The translations under genes and the position numbers were made by a program. A stretch of 64,000 nt of DNA. Origin: Thalassomonas actiniarum (GTDB taxonomy: Bacteria; Pseudomonadota; Gammaproteobacteria; Enterobacterales; Alteromonadaceae). Positions 46,556 to 56,184 of this stretch are shown one piece after another. The stretch is taken from contig NZ_CP059735.1 in the NCBI RefSeq assembly GCF_000948975.2, forward strand, positions 2,852,001 through 2,916,000, read 5' to 3'. The notes beneath the pieces are model-generated. The model was not told the origin of the DNA, made no database searches, and saw only the letters and a program-made list of their open reading frames with translations. How positions within the stretch are numbered: position 1 is the stretch's first letter; each line of letters starts with the position of its first letter.

Positions 46556-47185
46556 TCATTTGCTTTTCTTTAGCAGTAACTGGTTCAGCTGTTTATGCAT
46601 CACCTCGACGATTAACGGCTGCGCCGCCTGGTTCGGGTGAATGCCGTCCGCCTGCATCAGTTTCGGGTTGGTGGCTATCTCTTCCATAAAAAACTGCAAT
46701 AACGGAATATTTTCCTGTTCGGCGACCTGGGTGAAGGTATCGGTAAATAACTGGTTATATCTGGGGCCGTAATTGGGGGGAATACGGATATTCATGATCG
46801 CCACCGGAATATCTTTTTCCTTGGCCAGCCGGATTATTTGTAACAAGTTGTTTTTTATCAGCTTGGGGGGAAAGCCGCGCAGGCCGTCATTGCCGCCGAG
46901 TTCTATTAGCAGATAATCGACTTTTTCTTTCGATAAAATGCCCGGCAGGCGAGATAAACCGCCTGCTGTGGTCTCGCCGCTTATGCTAGCATTAGTGATC
47001 ATAAAGGGGGCATTTTGCTCGTTGAGGGTTTGATTAAGTAAACTGACCCAGCCTTCATTTTGTTGCATTCCATAGCTTGCACTGAGACTATCACCTAGTA
47101 ATACAATAGAGTTAGCCGCTTTAACCTGAGCACTTAGGGTTAGCAAGCAAAACATTAACAAAGTAAAAAAAGTATTTTTTATCAT
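46556..47185 (-). CDS. tesA: acyl-CoA thioesterase I / lysophospholipase L1
   Basis: Periplasmic SGNH hydrolase of 209 residues acting on long-chain acyl thioesters and lysophospholipids. The signal peptide FFTLLMFCLLTLSAQVKA precedes the four SGNH blocks: LLGDSLSASYGM, ISGETTAGG, IELGGNDGLRG and DGIHPNQAAQ. The ATG at 47185 matches the family start; an upstream frame extension of 52 residues would lie inside ybbA and is rejected. Its start codon overlaps that of ybbA on the opposite strand. Confidence 0.94.
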   Translation of the reverse strand: MIKNTFFTLLMFCLLTLSAQVKAANSIVLLGDSLSASYGMQQNEGWVSLLNQTLNEQNAPFMITNASISGETTAGGLSRLPGILSKEKVDYLLIELGGNDGLRGFPPKLIKNNLLQIIRLAKEKDIPVAIMNIRIPPNYGPRYNQLFTDTFTQVAEQENIPLLQFFMEEIATNPKLMQADGIHPNQAAQPLIVEVMHKQLNQLLLKKSK

Positions 47186-47891
47186 GAAGTTAAATTCCGA
47201 AATTATCCTTAAAGCCGATGCGTTAGCCAAGTCAGTTGCCTTGGAAAATAAAAACCTGGATCTGTTACTCGAGATAAATCTTGAAGTTAATGCAGGTGAA
47301 ACACTGGCGATTGTCGGTTCCTCCGGCTCAGGTAAAACCACCTTATTATCCTTGCTTGCCGGACTGGACCTCCCCTCGTCAGGTGCAGTTTATCTTAAAA
47401 ACCATGGTTTGCACCAGCTAAATGAAGAGCAGCGCAGTCAGGTACGAGCAGAGCACGTGGGATTTATTTTCCAGCAGTTTCTTTTAGTTAACAGTTTGAC
47501 CGCGCTTGAAAACGTGATGTTGCCCGCCGAGCTGGCCAATATGGCAAATGCCAGGGAAAGCGCTAAAGCTTTGCTTGAGCAGGTGGGCTTAGGAGATCGC
47601 ATTGATCATTTCCCTTCCCAGTTATCCGGCGGTGAGCAGCAAAGGGTCGCCATTGCCCGCGCCTTTATTTCCAAGCCGGATATTTTATTTGCCGATGAGC
47701 CCACAGGCAACTTGGATACCCGTACCGGCGAGCATATCACCGAGTTGCTGTTTAACCTGAACCAGCAATTTGGCACTACCTTGGTGCTGGTGACCCATGA
47801 TCCTAAACTGGCGGATAAGTGCCAGCGCCGGGTGGTGATGGAGAGCGGACAGCTTATTGAAGAAGTTACTAACATTGCCAATGTCGGTTAG
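47184..47891 (+). CDS. ybbA: ABC transporter ATPase YbbA
   Basis: A 235-residue ATPase of the LolD/MacB type. Walker A IVGSSGSGKTTLLSLLAGLD, Q-loop IFQQFLLVNSLTALENVMLP, signature LSGGEQQRVAIARAFI and Walker B ILFADEPTGNLD are intact. It pairs with the large permease that starts 31 bp downstream. The ATG at 47184 overlaps the tesA start codon, so both promoters must lie inside the opposing gene. Confidence 0.94.
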   Translation: MKLNSEIILKADALAKSVALENKNLDLLLEINLEVNAGETLAIVGSSGSGKTTLLSLLAGLDLPSSGAVYLKNHGLHQLNEEQRSQVRAEHVGFIFQQFLLVNSLTALENVMLPAELANMANARESAKALLEQVGLGDRIDHFPSQLSGGEQQRVAIARAFISKPDILFADEPTGNLDTRTGEHITELLFNLNQQFGTTLVLVTHDPKLADKCQRRVVMESGQLIEEVTNIANVG

Positions 47892-47921
47892 ACCGGGCTT
47901 TTAATAGGAAAACAATGACCT

Positions 47922-50492
47922 ATGAATATTTTTAATGCTGTCTGGTTCAGGCAATCAAAACGTTTACTGCTGCATGAACTACGCCGGGGTGATCTCACCA
48001 TTATTTGCCTGGCGATTGTGCTGGCGGTGGCCACGGTATTTTCCCTGTCGGGATTTTCCGGGCAGATACAACAGGCTTTGCTCAATAAAAGCACCAGCTT
48101 TATTGCCTCAGATCGGGTGCTGCAAACCAGCCGCGAGATAGCCCCGGCGATTATCGACAAAAGCGAGCAGCTCGGCCTTGATAATGCCAAGCAAGTATTA
48201 ATGTCGTCCATGGTGTTTGCCGGCGACAAGATGCAGCTGGCACAACTTAAGGCGGTTTCCGATGCTTATCCGCTTAGAGGCGAGCTGCTGATCTCTTTCC
48301 CGCAGCACAAGTTAGTTAACCAGCGCCGTAACGCGCCTGAGGCCGGCAAGGTCTGGGTGGAGAAGAAAGTCTTATCCGCGCTGGATTTGACTATGGGGGA
48401 TACCATAGAAATAGGTGTCAGCAGTTTTGTGCTTGACGGCATTATCGAGCAAATTCCCGATGCCAGTTTCAGCGTCTTTACCAATGGCCCGGCGATTATT
48501 TTAAATGAGTCGGATATCGGCAAAACCCAGCTGATACAGCCGGCCAGTCGCCTCACTTATAAGTATTTATTTGCCGGCGACAATGATGCGGTTGAAGCAT
48601 TTGAGGCCTGGATCAAACCGCAAGTGAACGAAACCCAGCGCTGGTACGATATCCAGTCACGGCAATCGCCGCTCGCCAATGCCCTTAACCGCGCGGAAAA
48701 GTATCTCTCCCTGGCCAGTATGCTGGGTATTATCCTCGCCGCCGTTGCGGTCGCAGTCGCCAGTCGCCGTTACAGCCACAGGCACCAACCTATGGTGGCG
48801 GTGTTTAAGGCCATGGGGGCGTCTATGGCCCATATCCAGAAACTCTATTGCCTGCATTGGGGGCTGCTGAGTCTTTTCGGCATTTTTGTCGGTATCGTCC
48901 TGGGCTATGCCTTATTGCAGGGCGGCTTATATGCGGTGAAGGACTTTTTGCCGGTAAACGATTTTGTCTTTAGCTGGTATCCGCTGGTCATTTCCTGTGT
49001 CACCGGGCTGATTTGCGCCATTGCCTTTGCGGTGACGCCGTTAAAACATCTGGTGGCGACACCGGCTTTGTCGGTGATCCGCGGTTTTTCCCAACAGGAA
49101 AGCGGTGCTGATAATGGCAGTTCGCTTTCCTTTAAACAGAGAGTACAACAAGGCGGCCAGTATCTTTTACCGCTGGCGGCGCTGTTTACCCTGCTGTTTA
49201 TGTTCAGCAAAGATTTGCTGTTAAGTTTTGCCTTGCTTATCGGCGGCATTCTGGTGGCGGGTATTCTGGTGCTCTTTGGCCGCGGCCTGATGAGTGCAGG
49301 CCGGGTTGCCGGTACCCAGGCGGGTAAATCCTGGCATCTGGCGATGGCGAATTTAAAACGACGGGCAAAAGAAAACAGTGTTCAGCTGGTAAGCTTTACC
49401 ATAGCGATTAAGTTGTTGTTATTGATTGTGGTGATCCGCAGCGCTTTGCTGAGCGAATGGCAGCAGCAATTACCCCAGGATGCGCCGAACCGCTTTTTGA
49501 TCAATGTCAGCGGGCCGGAAGTGACCCAGGTAGATGACTTTGTTGCCAAACACGGTTTAAAAACCAGCGGTTTATATCCCGTGGTACGGGGACGGCTAAC
49601 TGCGATTAATGAAGAAAAAGTCGCGCAAAAAGTCACCAAGGAAGAAGATAAGGCGTCGGATAACGGCAGGCGCGGTGTCGGCCGAGAGCTTAACCTGACC
49701 TGGCGCGAGCAGTTGCCGAAGGAAAATAACATCATTGACGGCAGTTGGTGGAGCGAGTCGGGTGCTGAATCAAGTGGGCAGCCCCAGGTCTCGGTTGAGC
49801 ACGGGTTGGCCGAGCGCTTGGAGCTTAAAATCGGCGATACTTTGACCTTCCAGCTCGGCAGTGAGTTTTTCACTGTGCCTGTTACCAGTATCCGCGAAGT
49901 GAACTGGCAGTCGATGCAGCCGAACTTCTTTATGATCTTCAGCCCGGGCGTGCTGGCAGATTTTCCTGCCACCTATATTTCATCGCTGTATATACCCGAT
50001 GAAAAAGATCAAGCCCTGCAAGACTTTATGACGCAGCATCCGACCATTTCCATGATAGATGTCGATGCCATGATAGGTCAGCTGCACAGCGTGATCGAAC
50101 AGGTATCGCTGGCGGTGGAGTTTATCCTGGTACTGGTGGTGATCGCAGGCTCCCTGGTCTTGGTGGCGCAGGTACAGGCCAGCATGGAAGAGCGCGAGCG
50201 TGAAGTGGCTATTTTAAGAACCTTGGGAGCAAAAGGCGCCTTACTGAGGAACAGTGTCTTGTTCGAATTTGTCGCCCTGGGAGCGATTGCCGGTTTTATG
50301 GCCAGTATTGCCATGGAGATCGCCGTGTACTTTTTACAAACCCGGGTATTTGATATGAGCGCCAGTTTGCACTTTCAATACTGGGGGCTGGGGATCGTGT
50401 CCGGTGGCCTTTTTGTCGGCTTGGTGGGCATGCTCAGCTGTTGGCGCTTGCTTAATATGTCAAGTGTGACCCTGATCCGGCGGACCATGTAA
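47922..50492 (+). CDS. ybbP: FtsX-like ABC permease YbbP
   Basis: An 856-residue permease of the ten-helix YbbP class. It has an N-terminal helix (LTIICLAIVLAVATVFSLSGFSG), a large periplasmic domain, an FtsX segment near residues 250-400 (YLSLASMLGIILAAVAVAVASRRY), further helices, a second periplasmic domain, and a terminal FtsX segment (LVLVVIAGSLVLVAQVQASMEEREREVAILRTLGAKGALL). With YbbA it probably forms an extractor of lipids or lipoproteins; the substrate is unproven. A terminator follows. Confidence 0.93.
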   Translation: MNIFNAVWFRQSKRLLLHELRRGDLTIICLAIVLAVATVFSLSGFSGQIQQALLNKSTSFIASDRVLQTSREIAPAIIDKSEQLGLDNAKQVLMSSMVFAGDKMQLAQLKAVSDAYPLRGELLISFPQHKLVNQRRNAPEAGKVWVEKKVLSALDLTMGDTIEIGVSSFVLDGIIEQIPDASFSVFTNGPAIILNESDIGKTQLIQPASRLTYKYLFAGDNDAVEAFEAWIKPQVNETQRWYDIQSRQSPLANALNRAEKYLSLASMLGIILAAVAVAVASRRYSHRHQPMVAVFKAMGASMAHIQKLYCLHWGLLSLFGIFVGIVLGYALLQGGLYAVKDFLPVNDFVFSWYPLVISCVTGLICAIAFAVTPLKHLVATPALSVIRGFSQQESGADNGSSLSFKQRVQQGGQYLLPLAALFTLLFMFSKDLLLSFALLIGGILVAGILVLFGRGLMSAGRVAGTQAGKSWHLAMANLKRRAKENSVQLVSFTIAIKLLLLIVVIRSALLSEWQQQLPQDAPNRFLINVSGPEVTQVDDFVAKHGLKTSGLYPVVRGRLTAINEEKVAQKVTKEEDKASDNGRRGVGRELNLTWREQLPKENNIIDGSWWSESGAESSGQPQVSVEHGLAERLELKIGDTLTFQLGSEFFTVPVTSIREVNWQSMQPNFFMIFSPGVLADFPATYISSLYIPDEKDQALQDFMTQHPTISMIDVDAMIGQLHSVIEQVSLAVEFILVLVVIAGSLVLVAQVQASMEEREREVAILRTLGAKGALLRNSVLFEFVALGAIAGFMASIAMEIAVYFLQTRVFDMSASLHFQYWGLGIVSGGLFVGLVGMLSCWRLLNMSSVTLIRRTM

Positions 50493-50536
50493 TTTGCATC
50501 GCCTGACTATATTACTGGTCCGGTAACCGAATAAAT

Positions 50537-50566
50537 AAAGGCTTGCTGCAACAAGCCTTTATTCTT
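50537..50566 (+). terminator. terminator of ybbA-ybbP
   Basis: AAAGGCTTG and CAAGCCTTT pair over 9 bp around a short CTGCAA-type loop and are followed by ATTCTTT, 45 bp after the ybbP stop. The T/A-rich flanks on both sides allow it to act also for the convergent yfcH-like gene. Confidence 0.8.
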
Positions 50567-50596
50567 TGCGAACATACCCGGCTTGCTTTTTTGCCG

Positions 50597-51526
50597 TTAT
50601 TTGGCCAGCAACTGCGTTAATGCCTGTGCTAGTGTCGGGTACTCAAAGGCGAAACCGGCATCAAGCAGTTTTTTCGGTACTACATGCTGGCCGTGGATCA
50701 AGAGTTCAGCCATTTCCCCTATCAAGAGTTTTAATACCGGGCCCGGCATAGGCATAAAGCAGGGGCGGCCTAGTTGGCTTGCCAGTGTCTGGCTAAACTC
50801 CTTATTGCTGACCGGTGTTGGCGCGGTCAAGTTTACCGCTTGGGAAATGTTCTCTTGTTGCAGCAGGTAGTTCAGCGCCTGGCAGTAGTCGTCTATATGT
50901 ATCCAGGGCATAAACTGAGCGCCATCGGCAATCGGCCCGCCCAGTCCGAAAGAAAAGGGCGGCAGCATTTTTGCTAAGGCCCCGCCATTTTTGCTTAAGA
51001 CAATACCGGTACGCAGCAGGCAAACCCGGGTCTTTTCCCGGCACAGCAGGGCTTTTTCTTCCCAGGTCCGGCATAATTCGTGGCTGAACTCCGGATAACA
51101 ATCAGCAAAATCTTCATCTATATCTAATGCTTGCTGGCGGCCATAATAGCCGATGGCAGAGCCGGAAAGGAAAACCTCCGGCGGGGAGGCGGATTGGTTG
51201 ATCAATTGTGCAAGCTGTTCGGTAACCTGCCAGCGGCTTTGACACAAGCGTTGTTTTTGCTTTTCACTCCAGCGGCTATCTGCCAGCGATTCCCCTTGCA
51301 GGTTGATCACCGCATCAAAGGCATCCAGGTTCTCAAAGCCCTGTAAATGCTGGATCAAGACAATGTCTTTTTTATCCTGGTGTTCTTTTGCACCTCCTGG
51401 CAATTGGTTGCTGAGCGATGGTGGATGAATTTGCCGGCTCAGGACGGTAAAGTGATGTTGATGCAAATATTTGTTAATAAAATGCCGGCCGATTAAGCCG
51501 GTGCCCCCGGTGATCAGGATATTCAT
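50597..51526 (-). CDS. TIGR01777/YfcH-like NAD-dependent epimerase family protein
   Basis: A 309-residue short-chain dehydrogenase/epimerase-like protein. It starts ILITGGTGLIGRHFIN (Rossmann glycine motif), followed by VINLQGESLADSRWSEKQKQRL, FLSGSAIGYYGRQQ and the family's LRTGIVLSKNGGALAKMLPPFSFGLGGPIADGAQFMPWIHIDDY. The tail has the DUF1731-type QLGRPCFMPMPGPVLKLLIGEMAELLIHGQHVVP. Function is unknown in most bacteria. It converges on ybbP. Confidence 0.9.
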   Translation of the reverse strand: MNILITGGTGLIGRHFINKYLHQHHFTVLSRQIHPPSLSNQLPGGAKEHQDKKDIVLIQHLQGFENLDAFDAVINLQGESLADSRWSEKQKQRLCQSRWQVTEQLAQLINQSASPPEVFLSGSAIGYYGRQQALDIDEDFADCYPEFSHELCRTWEEKALLCREKTRVCLLRTGIVLSKNGGALAKMLPPFSFGLGGPIADGAQFMPWIHIDDYCQALNYLLQQENISQAVNLTAPTPVSNKEFSQTLASQLGRPCFMPMPGPVLKLLIGEMAELLIHGQHVVPKKLLDAGFAFEYPTLAQALTQLLAK

Positions 51527-51734
51527 ATCATTGCACCTTTGCCTGTTTTAGTATCGAGCTTAGTCTATTTTGTTTGCCTGCGGGCTTAATCTTTTTAATT
51601 TATGACAAAGCTTGGGCCTGCTGGGTAAAAAATGTGCAATACCATGAATTAATTATCAAAATTTATTACGGCTTTTAAGGCATTTTAGCGTATAGTTTGG
51701 GCTTTAAAATCAAGAACAAAAGAAAAGTTTATTT

Positions 51735-52814
51735 ATGGGATTAACCAGCAAAAACAGTAGTGCCGTTAAGGCGCTTTTGGTGACCGCCGCTCTTTTTATT
51801 ATTCTTGCGGGCATTAAAACCGCGGCGAATATTTTAGTACCGTTTTTATTGTCGGTCTTTATCGCCATCATCTGCAATCCCCTGGTGGCAAAAGCCAGCA
51901 AATACAAAATCCCCAATGTGATTTCCGTACTCTTGGTGATCCTGATTTTTGTCACCGTCGCCCTTTCCCTGGCAGGCCTGGTAGGGAAATCCCTGAATGA
52001 GTTATCCCTGTTGTTGCCTGAATACCGGGCGCAGCTCAAAGACCAGTTTATCTGGGTAACGGAAAAACTCGCCAACTACAATATTCAGATTTCCTCTGCG
52101 GTGCTGGTGGAGTATTTTGACCCGGGGGCGGCCATGAGCCTGGCGGCGGATATGCTCAGCGGCCTGGGAGGCGTGATGGCCAATATGTTTTTGATCATCA
52201 TGACGGTGGTTTTTATGTTGTTTGAAGCCTCAGGTATCCCGAAAAAGTTGCATCTGGCGTTGGACGATCCCGAAATGCGCCTGAAGCAAATCGATAAGTT
52301 CCTTTCTTCGGTGAACCATTATATTGCGATTAAAACCCTGGTCAGTATTGCCACCGGGGTCTGCGTTTCCGTGATGTTGTGGGCCTTTGGCCTGGACTTT
52401 TTCCTGCTGTGGGGCGTGCTGGCATTTTTGCTTAATTATATTCCCAATATCGGCTCTATCATTGCGGCGGTACCGGCGATGTCTTTGGCGGTATTGCAGC
52501 TCGGACCGGGCAGTGCCGGGCTTATCGGTTTAGGTTATCTGATGATCAATACCGTGATGGGCAATGCGGTAGAGCCCAGATACCTGGGAAGAGGCCTGGG
52601 CCTGTCTACCTTAGTGGTATTCCTATCGTTAATCTTTTGGGGCTGGCTGTTGGGCACGGTAGGCATGTTATTGTCTGTGCCTTTAACCATGATAGTAAAA
52701 ATCGCCCTGGAAAGTTCGTCGGAAGGCCGCTGGCTGGCTGTGCTCTTGTCTGGGAATGAGTCTGGGAATGAAAGCGGGAATGAGCCGGAAAATGAAGCCG
52801 GGCAGAAGGCTTAG
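51735..52814 (+). CDS. AI-2E family (PerM-like) permease
   Basis: A 359-residue membrane protein of the AI-2E/UPF0118 family with about eight helices: VTAALFIILAGIKTAANILVPFLLSVFIAII at the N terminus, a soluble middle part, and LLWGVLAFLLNYIPNIGSIIAAVPA plus NAVEPRYLGRGLGLSTLVVFLSLIFWGWLLG, the conserved C-terminal motifs. The cargo is unknown; the family includes autoinducer-2 exporters and Na+/H+ antiporters. The last 20 residues are a short SGNE repeat encoded by imperfect 12-bp repeats. Confidence 0.87.
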   Translation: MGLTSKNSSAVKALLVTAALFIILAGIKTAANILVPFLLSVFIAIICNPLVAKASKYKIPNVISVLLVILIFVTVALSLAGLVGKSLNELSLLLPEYRAQLKDQFIWVTEKLANYNIQISSAVLVEYFDPGAAMSLAADMLSGLGGVMANMFLIIMTVVFMLFEASGIPKKLHLALDDPEMRLKQIDKFLSSVNHYIAIKTLVSIATGVCVSVMLWAFGLDFFLLWGVLAFLLNYIPNIGSIIAAVPAMSLAVLQLGPGSAGLIGLGYLMINTVMGNAVEPRYLGRGLGLSTLVVFLSLIFWGWLLGTVGMLLSVPLTMIVKIALESSSEGRWLAVLLSGNESGNESGNEPENEAGQKA

Positions 52815-52881
52815 TGCTGACGCTTACCTGATAAATACAGATCTTGCCTTGATGGATATTTGAATGTAAGGAGTGCTGTTG

Positions 52882-53364
52882 ATGGACAAGTATATCGTCA
52901 CCAAAGAAGAAATTGACGACTATCCCGGGATTGAGAAAACACATTTTCTCAATAACAAAGCGGTGCGCCGCAATAAATCCCTGGGCGATCTTACCGGCTT
53001 AAACGGCATAGGTTTTCATATTATTGAGATCCGGCCGGGATTTGAGTCCACCGAGTTTCATCAGCATTTTTTTGAAGAAGAATGCGTATATATTCTTGCC
53101 GGAGAAGCTGAAGCGAGGATCGGTGATGATATCAGCCGGGTAAAGGCTGGTGATTTTATCGGTTACCGGGCGGGGGGCCTGGCCCATAGCCTGAAAAATA
53201 CCGGTGATCAACTGTTAAGGTGTATCGTGGTCGGCCAGCGCTTGGAACATGATGTTGCCGATTATCCGGATTTGCAAAAGCGTATTTTTCGCAATAAAGG
53301 CTGTCAGTGGAACCTGGTGGATATTGCTGCGATCGAAACGCCGGTGGCGGGGGAGAAAAAGTAG
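52882..53364 (+). CDS. cupin domain protein
   Basis: A 160-residue single-cupin protein. The metal-binding motif 1 reads FHQHFFEEECVYILAGEAEARIGD and motif 2 GYRAGGLAHSLKNTG. The N- and C-terminal extensions (ALEHDVADYPDLQKRIFRNKGCQWNLVD) suggest the family that binds sugars or small ligands; the activity is unknown. ATG 52882 has AAGGAG eight bases upstream, preferred to GTG 52873. Confidence 0.8.
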   Translation: MDKYIVTKEEIDDYPGIEKTHFLNNKAVRRNKSLGDLTGLNGIGFHIIEIRPGFESTEFHQHFFEEECVYILAGEAEARIGDDISRVKAGDFIGYRAGGLAHSLKNTGDQLLRCIVVGQRLEHDVADYPDLQKRIFRNKGCQWNLVDIAAIETPVAGEKK

Positions 53365-53430
53365 TAAAGGAAAGCTGACATGGGCAGGCATTGGAAGGGA
53401 TAGCCAATGCCTGCGTTTAGCTGTTAGCGC

Positions 53431-54273
53431 TTATAACGCTCTTTGGTGACGCTTGATCGCCCTGGCGATACGTTTGGCGGCACGGGTCACGGTTTTTCTG
53501 CTGGGGTGCAGACCGTCGCCCATATGTTCGAAACCTTTCCAGAAATCAAGGACAATAGCGCCTGGCATTTCGCTTTCCAGCCTGGTGCGGTAGAGGTCCC
53601 GGTAAGCATTGTAGCTCTCTTCACCTATGATCCAGGGCCAGCCCAGGGCGGTACGGAAAAGCTCCAGCTCTAAATTTTCATAAGCTGGGGTATAGCCGTA
53701 AATCGGGGTGATGCCTTTTTCCAGCGCCTTTTTGCCGACGGCAATGAGATTGTCAATAGAGGCATTCATCTGATCTTCACTGCATTCCATGGTGAGTTCC
53801 ATGGCAATACCGAAGGCATCGGGATGCATGCAGTCGTTGCCCTTCACGATCACCAGGTAATTGGCATTGACGTTATCCCCTGAGGATACCCGGGCCAGGG
53901 CTTTTTGAAACTGGGTATCGTAACTGTCCCAGCCGGGGCCGACGCATTCAGGTCCCGGATAACAGCCGAGGCGGGTAAAACTGGTGGCGCCCGCCTGGGC
54001 TTCGTTAATGACATGTCCCGAAAGGCTTCTTTCCCTTACCAGGGCATTGCCAAGAGACAGATAAGTGCCCAAATTGACCGCCGTGCCCGCTAAAGGGGCC
54101 TGTAAATCACTGAAAAACGGGGTAGTTGCATTTGCATAAGAGGCGCCGATGATCAGCAATGGTGCCTCGGTTGATTTATGATCTGCCCATGCCGCAGAAG
54201 ATAAAAATGACATGGTGATAAAAACTGAAGAAAAGAGACGTTTGACCGATTTTAAGTATGAAAACTTCAACAT
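53431..54273 (-). CDS. secreted SGNH-like hydrolase
   Basis: A 280-residue exported protein with signal peptide LFSSVFITMSFLSSAAWA. It has the SGNH blocks in unusual form: LIIGASYANATT in place of GDS, NEAQAGAT, IVKGNDCMHP and DGLHPSRKTVTR for the Asp/His pair. Four or more Cys suggest disulfides. Probably a periplasmic or extracellular esterase or lipase-like enzyme; substrate unknown. Single gene, convergent with the cupin gene. Confidence 0.72.
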   Translation of the reverse strand: MLKFSYLKSVKRLFSSVFITMSFLSSAAWADHKSTEAPLLIIGASYANATTPFFSDLQAPLAGTAVNLGTYLSLGNALVRERSLSGHVINEAQAGATSFTRLGCYPGPECVGPGWDSYDTQFQKALARVSSGDNVNANYLVIVKGNDCMHPDAFGIAMELTMECSEDQMNASIDNLIAVGKKALEKGITPIYGYTPAYENLELELFRTALGWPWIIGEESYNAYRDLYRTRLESEMPGAIVLDFWKGFEHMGDGLHPSRKTVTRAAKRIARAIKRHQRAL

Positions 54274-54562
54274 AAAATATTCCTGGTACTAAGTTAATGT
54301 TAAAAATAAAACACCCTTATCCCAAGGCTTTTTATGAAACCTTCCCTGGGATCTGCTATCAAGATATCGTTTTGTTTCACATGTGGATACCCTGACAATT
54401 AGAACAAATCGATCTAACCATCATGAACGTGTTAACTTTTTGTTATATCTTGATGTCGTCAAGATAGGAGTTTTCCCTGAGGATATTACTGGTATTATTG
54501 CCTTAAGCTGATCATACTTTTGCCTGGGCACAGCTATTGCCAGCTAAGCCAAAGGAGGGAAA

Positions 54563-55012
54563 ATGTCTGAGGAAAAAGGAAATTATACCGGCAGTTGTTT
54601 ATGCGGACAGGTGCAATATCAGGTGAGCGAGTTTTTACCCGTGATCGCCCATTGTCATTGCACTATGTGTCAAAAATTCCATGGTGCGGCTTTTTCTACG
54701 TTTGCCGAAGTTGAAAAAGAACACCTTCATTGGCTCAGCGGCCAGGAGCATTTAACCAGCTACCGGGCAGAAAACGGCAGCATCAGGCAATTCTGTAATT
54801 GCTGTGGCGCCAGTATGGCATTCATTTCCCGTTATAACGAGGAAGCGTCCACGGTAGAGATTGCCATCGCCACCTTAGACTCCGGGGCGCCTTTAACCCC
54901 GGATGCCCATATTTTTACCCGCTCCCAAGTGCCCTGGATAACATTGTGCGATGATTTGCCCAGGTTCAGTGGCTTTCGCACACCAATACCGGCAGATGAA
55001 GATCACAGTTGA
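54563..55012 (+). CDS. GFA family (glutathione-dependent formaldehyde-activating-like) protein
   Basis: A 149-residue zinc protein. The two zinc sites of the family are visible: GSCLCGQVQYQV, HCHCTMCQKFHGAAFSTFA and QFCNCCGASMAFIS. The GFA label derives from one enzyme whose activity was later disputed, so a metal-binding protein of unknown role is safer. An AAAGGAGG site precedes the ATG. Its last 10 bp overlap the 3' end of the convergent lytic transglycosylase gene. Confidence 0.88.
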   Translation: MSEEKGNYTGSCLCGQVQYQVSEFLPVIAHCHCTMCQKFHGAAFSTFAEVEKEHLHWLSGQEHLTSYRAENGSIRQFCNCCGASMAFISRYNEEASTVEIAIATLDSGAPLTPDAHIFTRSQVPWITLCDDLPRFSGFRTPIPADEDHS

Positions 55013-56184
55013 TAGCTTTGTTCCGCCCGGGTGACTTTTTGCAGGTAACGCCGGCTTTCACTCTTGGGATGCCCTGTGGTTAAGTGCCGGTAAACTTCTT
55101 CAGGCAGCAGTGCATTGATCCGGCTTTTGGCATGGTCCCGGTTGCTGCTGAAGGTTTTAAAAACATTGCCGGCGCCGCCGTTGTAGGCGGAAATGACGGC
55201 AAAATGCCGGCTCTGGCTGTTGCGGATATTTTTCAGGTATTGCTGGGATAAAATATGCAAATAGGCGGTGCCGATGTCGATATTTTCCCGGGCGCTGAAC
55301 AGGGTTTGCTTGCCCGGCATGCCGGGTTTTTTCTTGATCTTCTGATAAACATCTTTGCCCGCGGTGGCGGGCACGATTTGCATCAGGCCGTAGGCATTGG
55401 CGCGGCTGACGGCAAAGGGGTTAAAACTGCTTTCGGTTTCGATAATGGCATAAATCAATGCCGGTTTTATTTGATATTTATTGGCGGCGGCCAGCACATA
55501 AGGAGCGTATTTTTGTTTGCGCAGCTGATGGTGAGAGCCCACCATAGGGATTTCTACACCATAAATCTTTTGTTTGCCCCTGACGGTTTTTTTCAATTTG
55601 TGTTTGATCAGGTAGTCGGCAAAGCGGTTGGCGCGCCAGGAATAGGCGATAGCCTGGCCGTCGTGATCGAGTACCTGATTAAATAAATAGGGTTTACCGG
55701 AAATGATCGGCTCCTTGTCGGAAAACAAATCGATATGGGCCGGATTATCGTCGGTGAGTAAAGTGGTGACGATTGCCTGTTTGAGCTGTTCCAGGGGCTT
55801 GCCGGCGGCAACGGTTTCAACACTGACCAGGCCTTTGGCAAAGTCGACCTCGGCCTTGGAATGATAGCCGTGGCCGTATTTCACTAACTTTTTTCGCCCG
55901 GCAACGACGGCATGGTCTTTACCCCAGATGGCGATGATGATGGCGGCGAATTCTTTAATGCTGGCATCTAAGGTGTTGAGATCGCTGACTAGCTGTCCGG
56001 GAGACTGGCTGTAGGTTTTCCCCTTGCCCTGGAGGTAACCTTTAAGGTGTGTTTTCGGATCGTCCGAGAGTATCGCCCGGGCAAGTTTTTGCTGATCTGT
56101 TACCGTGCAGGCGCAGAGCAGCACAGTGAAAAACAAGATAACGCCCAGGCGGGGTGAGAAAGAAAACCTGCGGGTAACATCCAT
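55003..56184 (-). CDS. membrane-bound lytic murein transglycosylase C-like
   Basis: A 393-residue outer-membrane lipoprotein: leader LGVILFFTVLLCAC with the lipid-modified Cys near residue 26. The DUF3393-type N-terminal domain precedes a SLT domain starting APYVLAAANKYQIKPALIYAIIETESSFNPFAVSRANAYGLMQIVP, in which the ES segment carries the catalytic Glu. It cleaves peptidoglycan glycan strands to 1,6-anhydro products. Length and layout fit MltC. Overlaps the GFA gene by 10 bp at the 3' end. Confidence 0.9.
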   Translation of the reverse strand: MDVTRRFSFSPRLGVILFFTVLLCACTVTDQQKLARAILSDDPKTHLKGYLQGKGKTYSQSPGQLVSDLNTLDASIKEFAAIIIAIWGKDHAVVAGRKKLVKYGHGYHSKAEVDFAKGLVSVETVAAGKPLEQLKQAIVTTLLTDDNPAHIDLFSDKEPIISGKPYLFNQVLDHDGQAIAYSWRANRFADYLIKHKLKKTVRGKQKIYGVEIPMVGSHHQLRKQKYAPYVLAAANKYQIKPALIYAIIETESSFNPFAVSRANAYGLMQIVPATAGKDVYQKIKKKPGMPGKQTLFSARENIDIGTAYLHILSQQYLKNIRNSQSRHFAVISAYNGGAGNVFKTFSSNRDHAKSRINALLPEEVYRHLTTGHPKSESRRYLQKVTRAEQSYQL

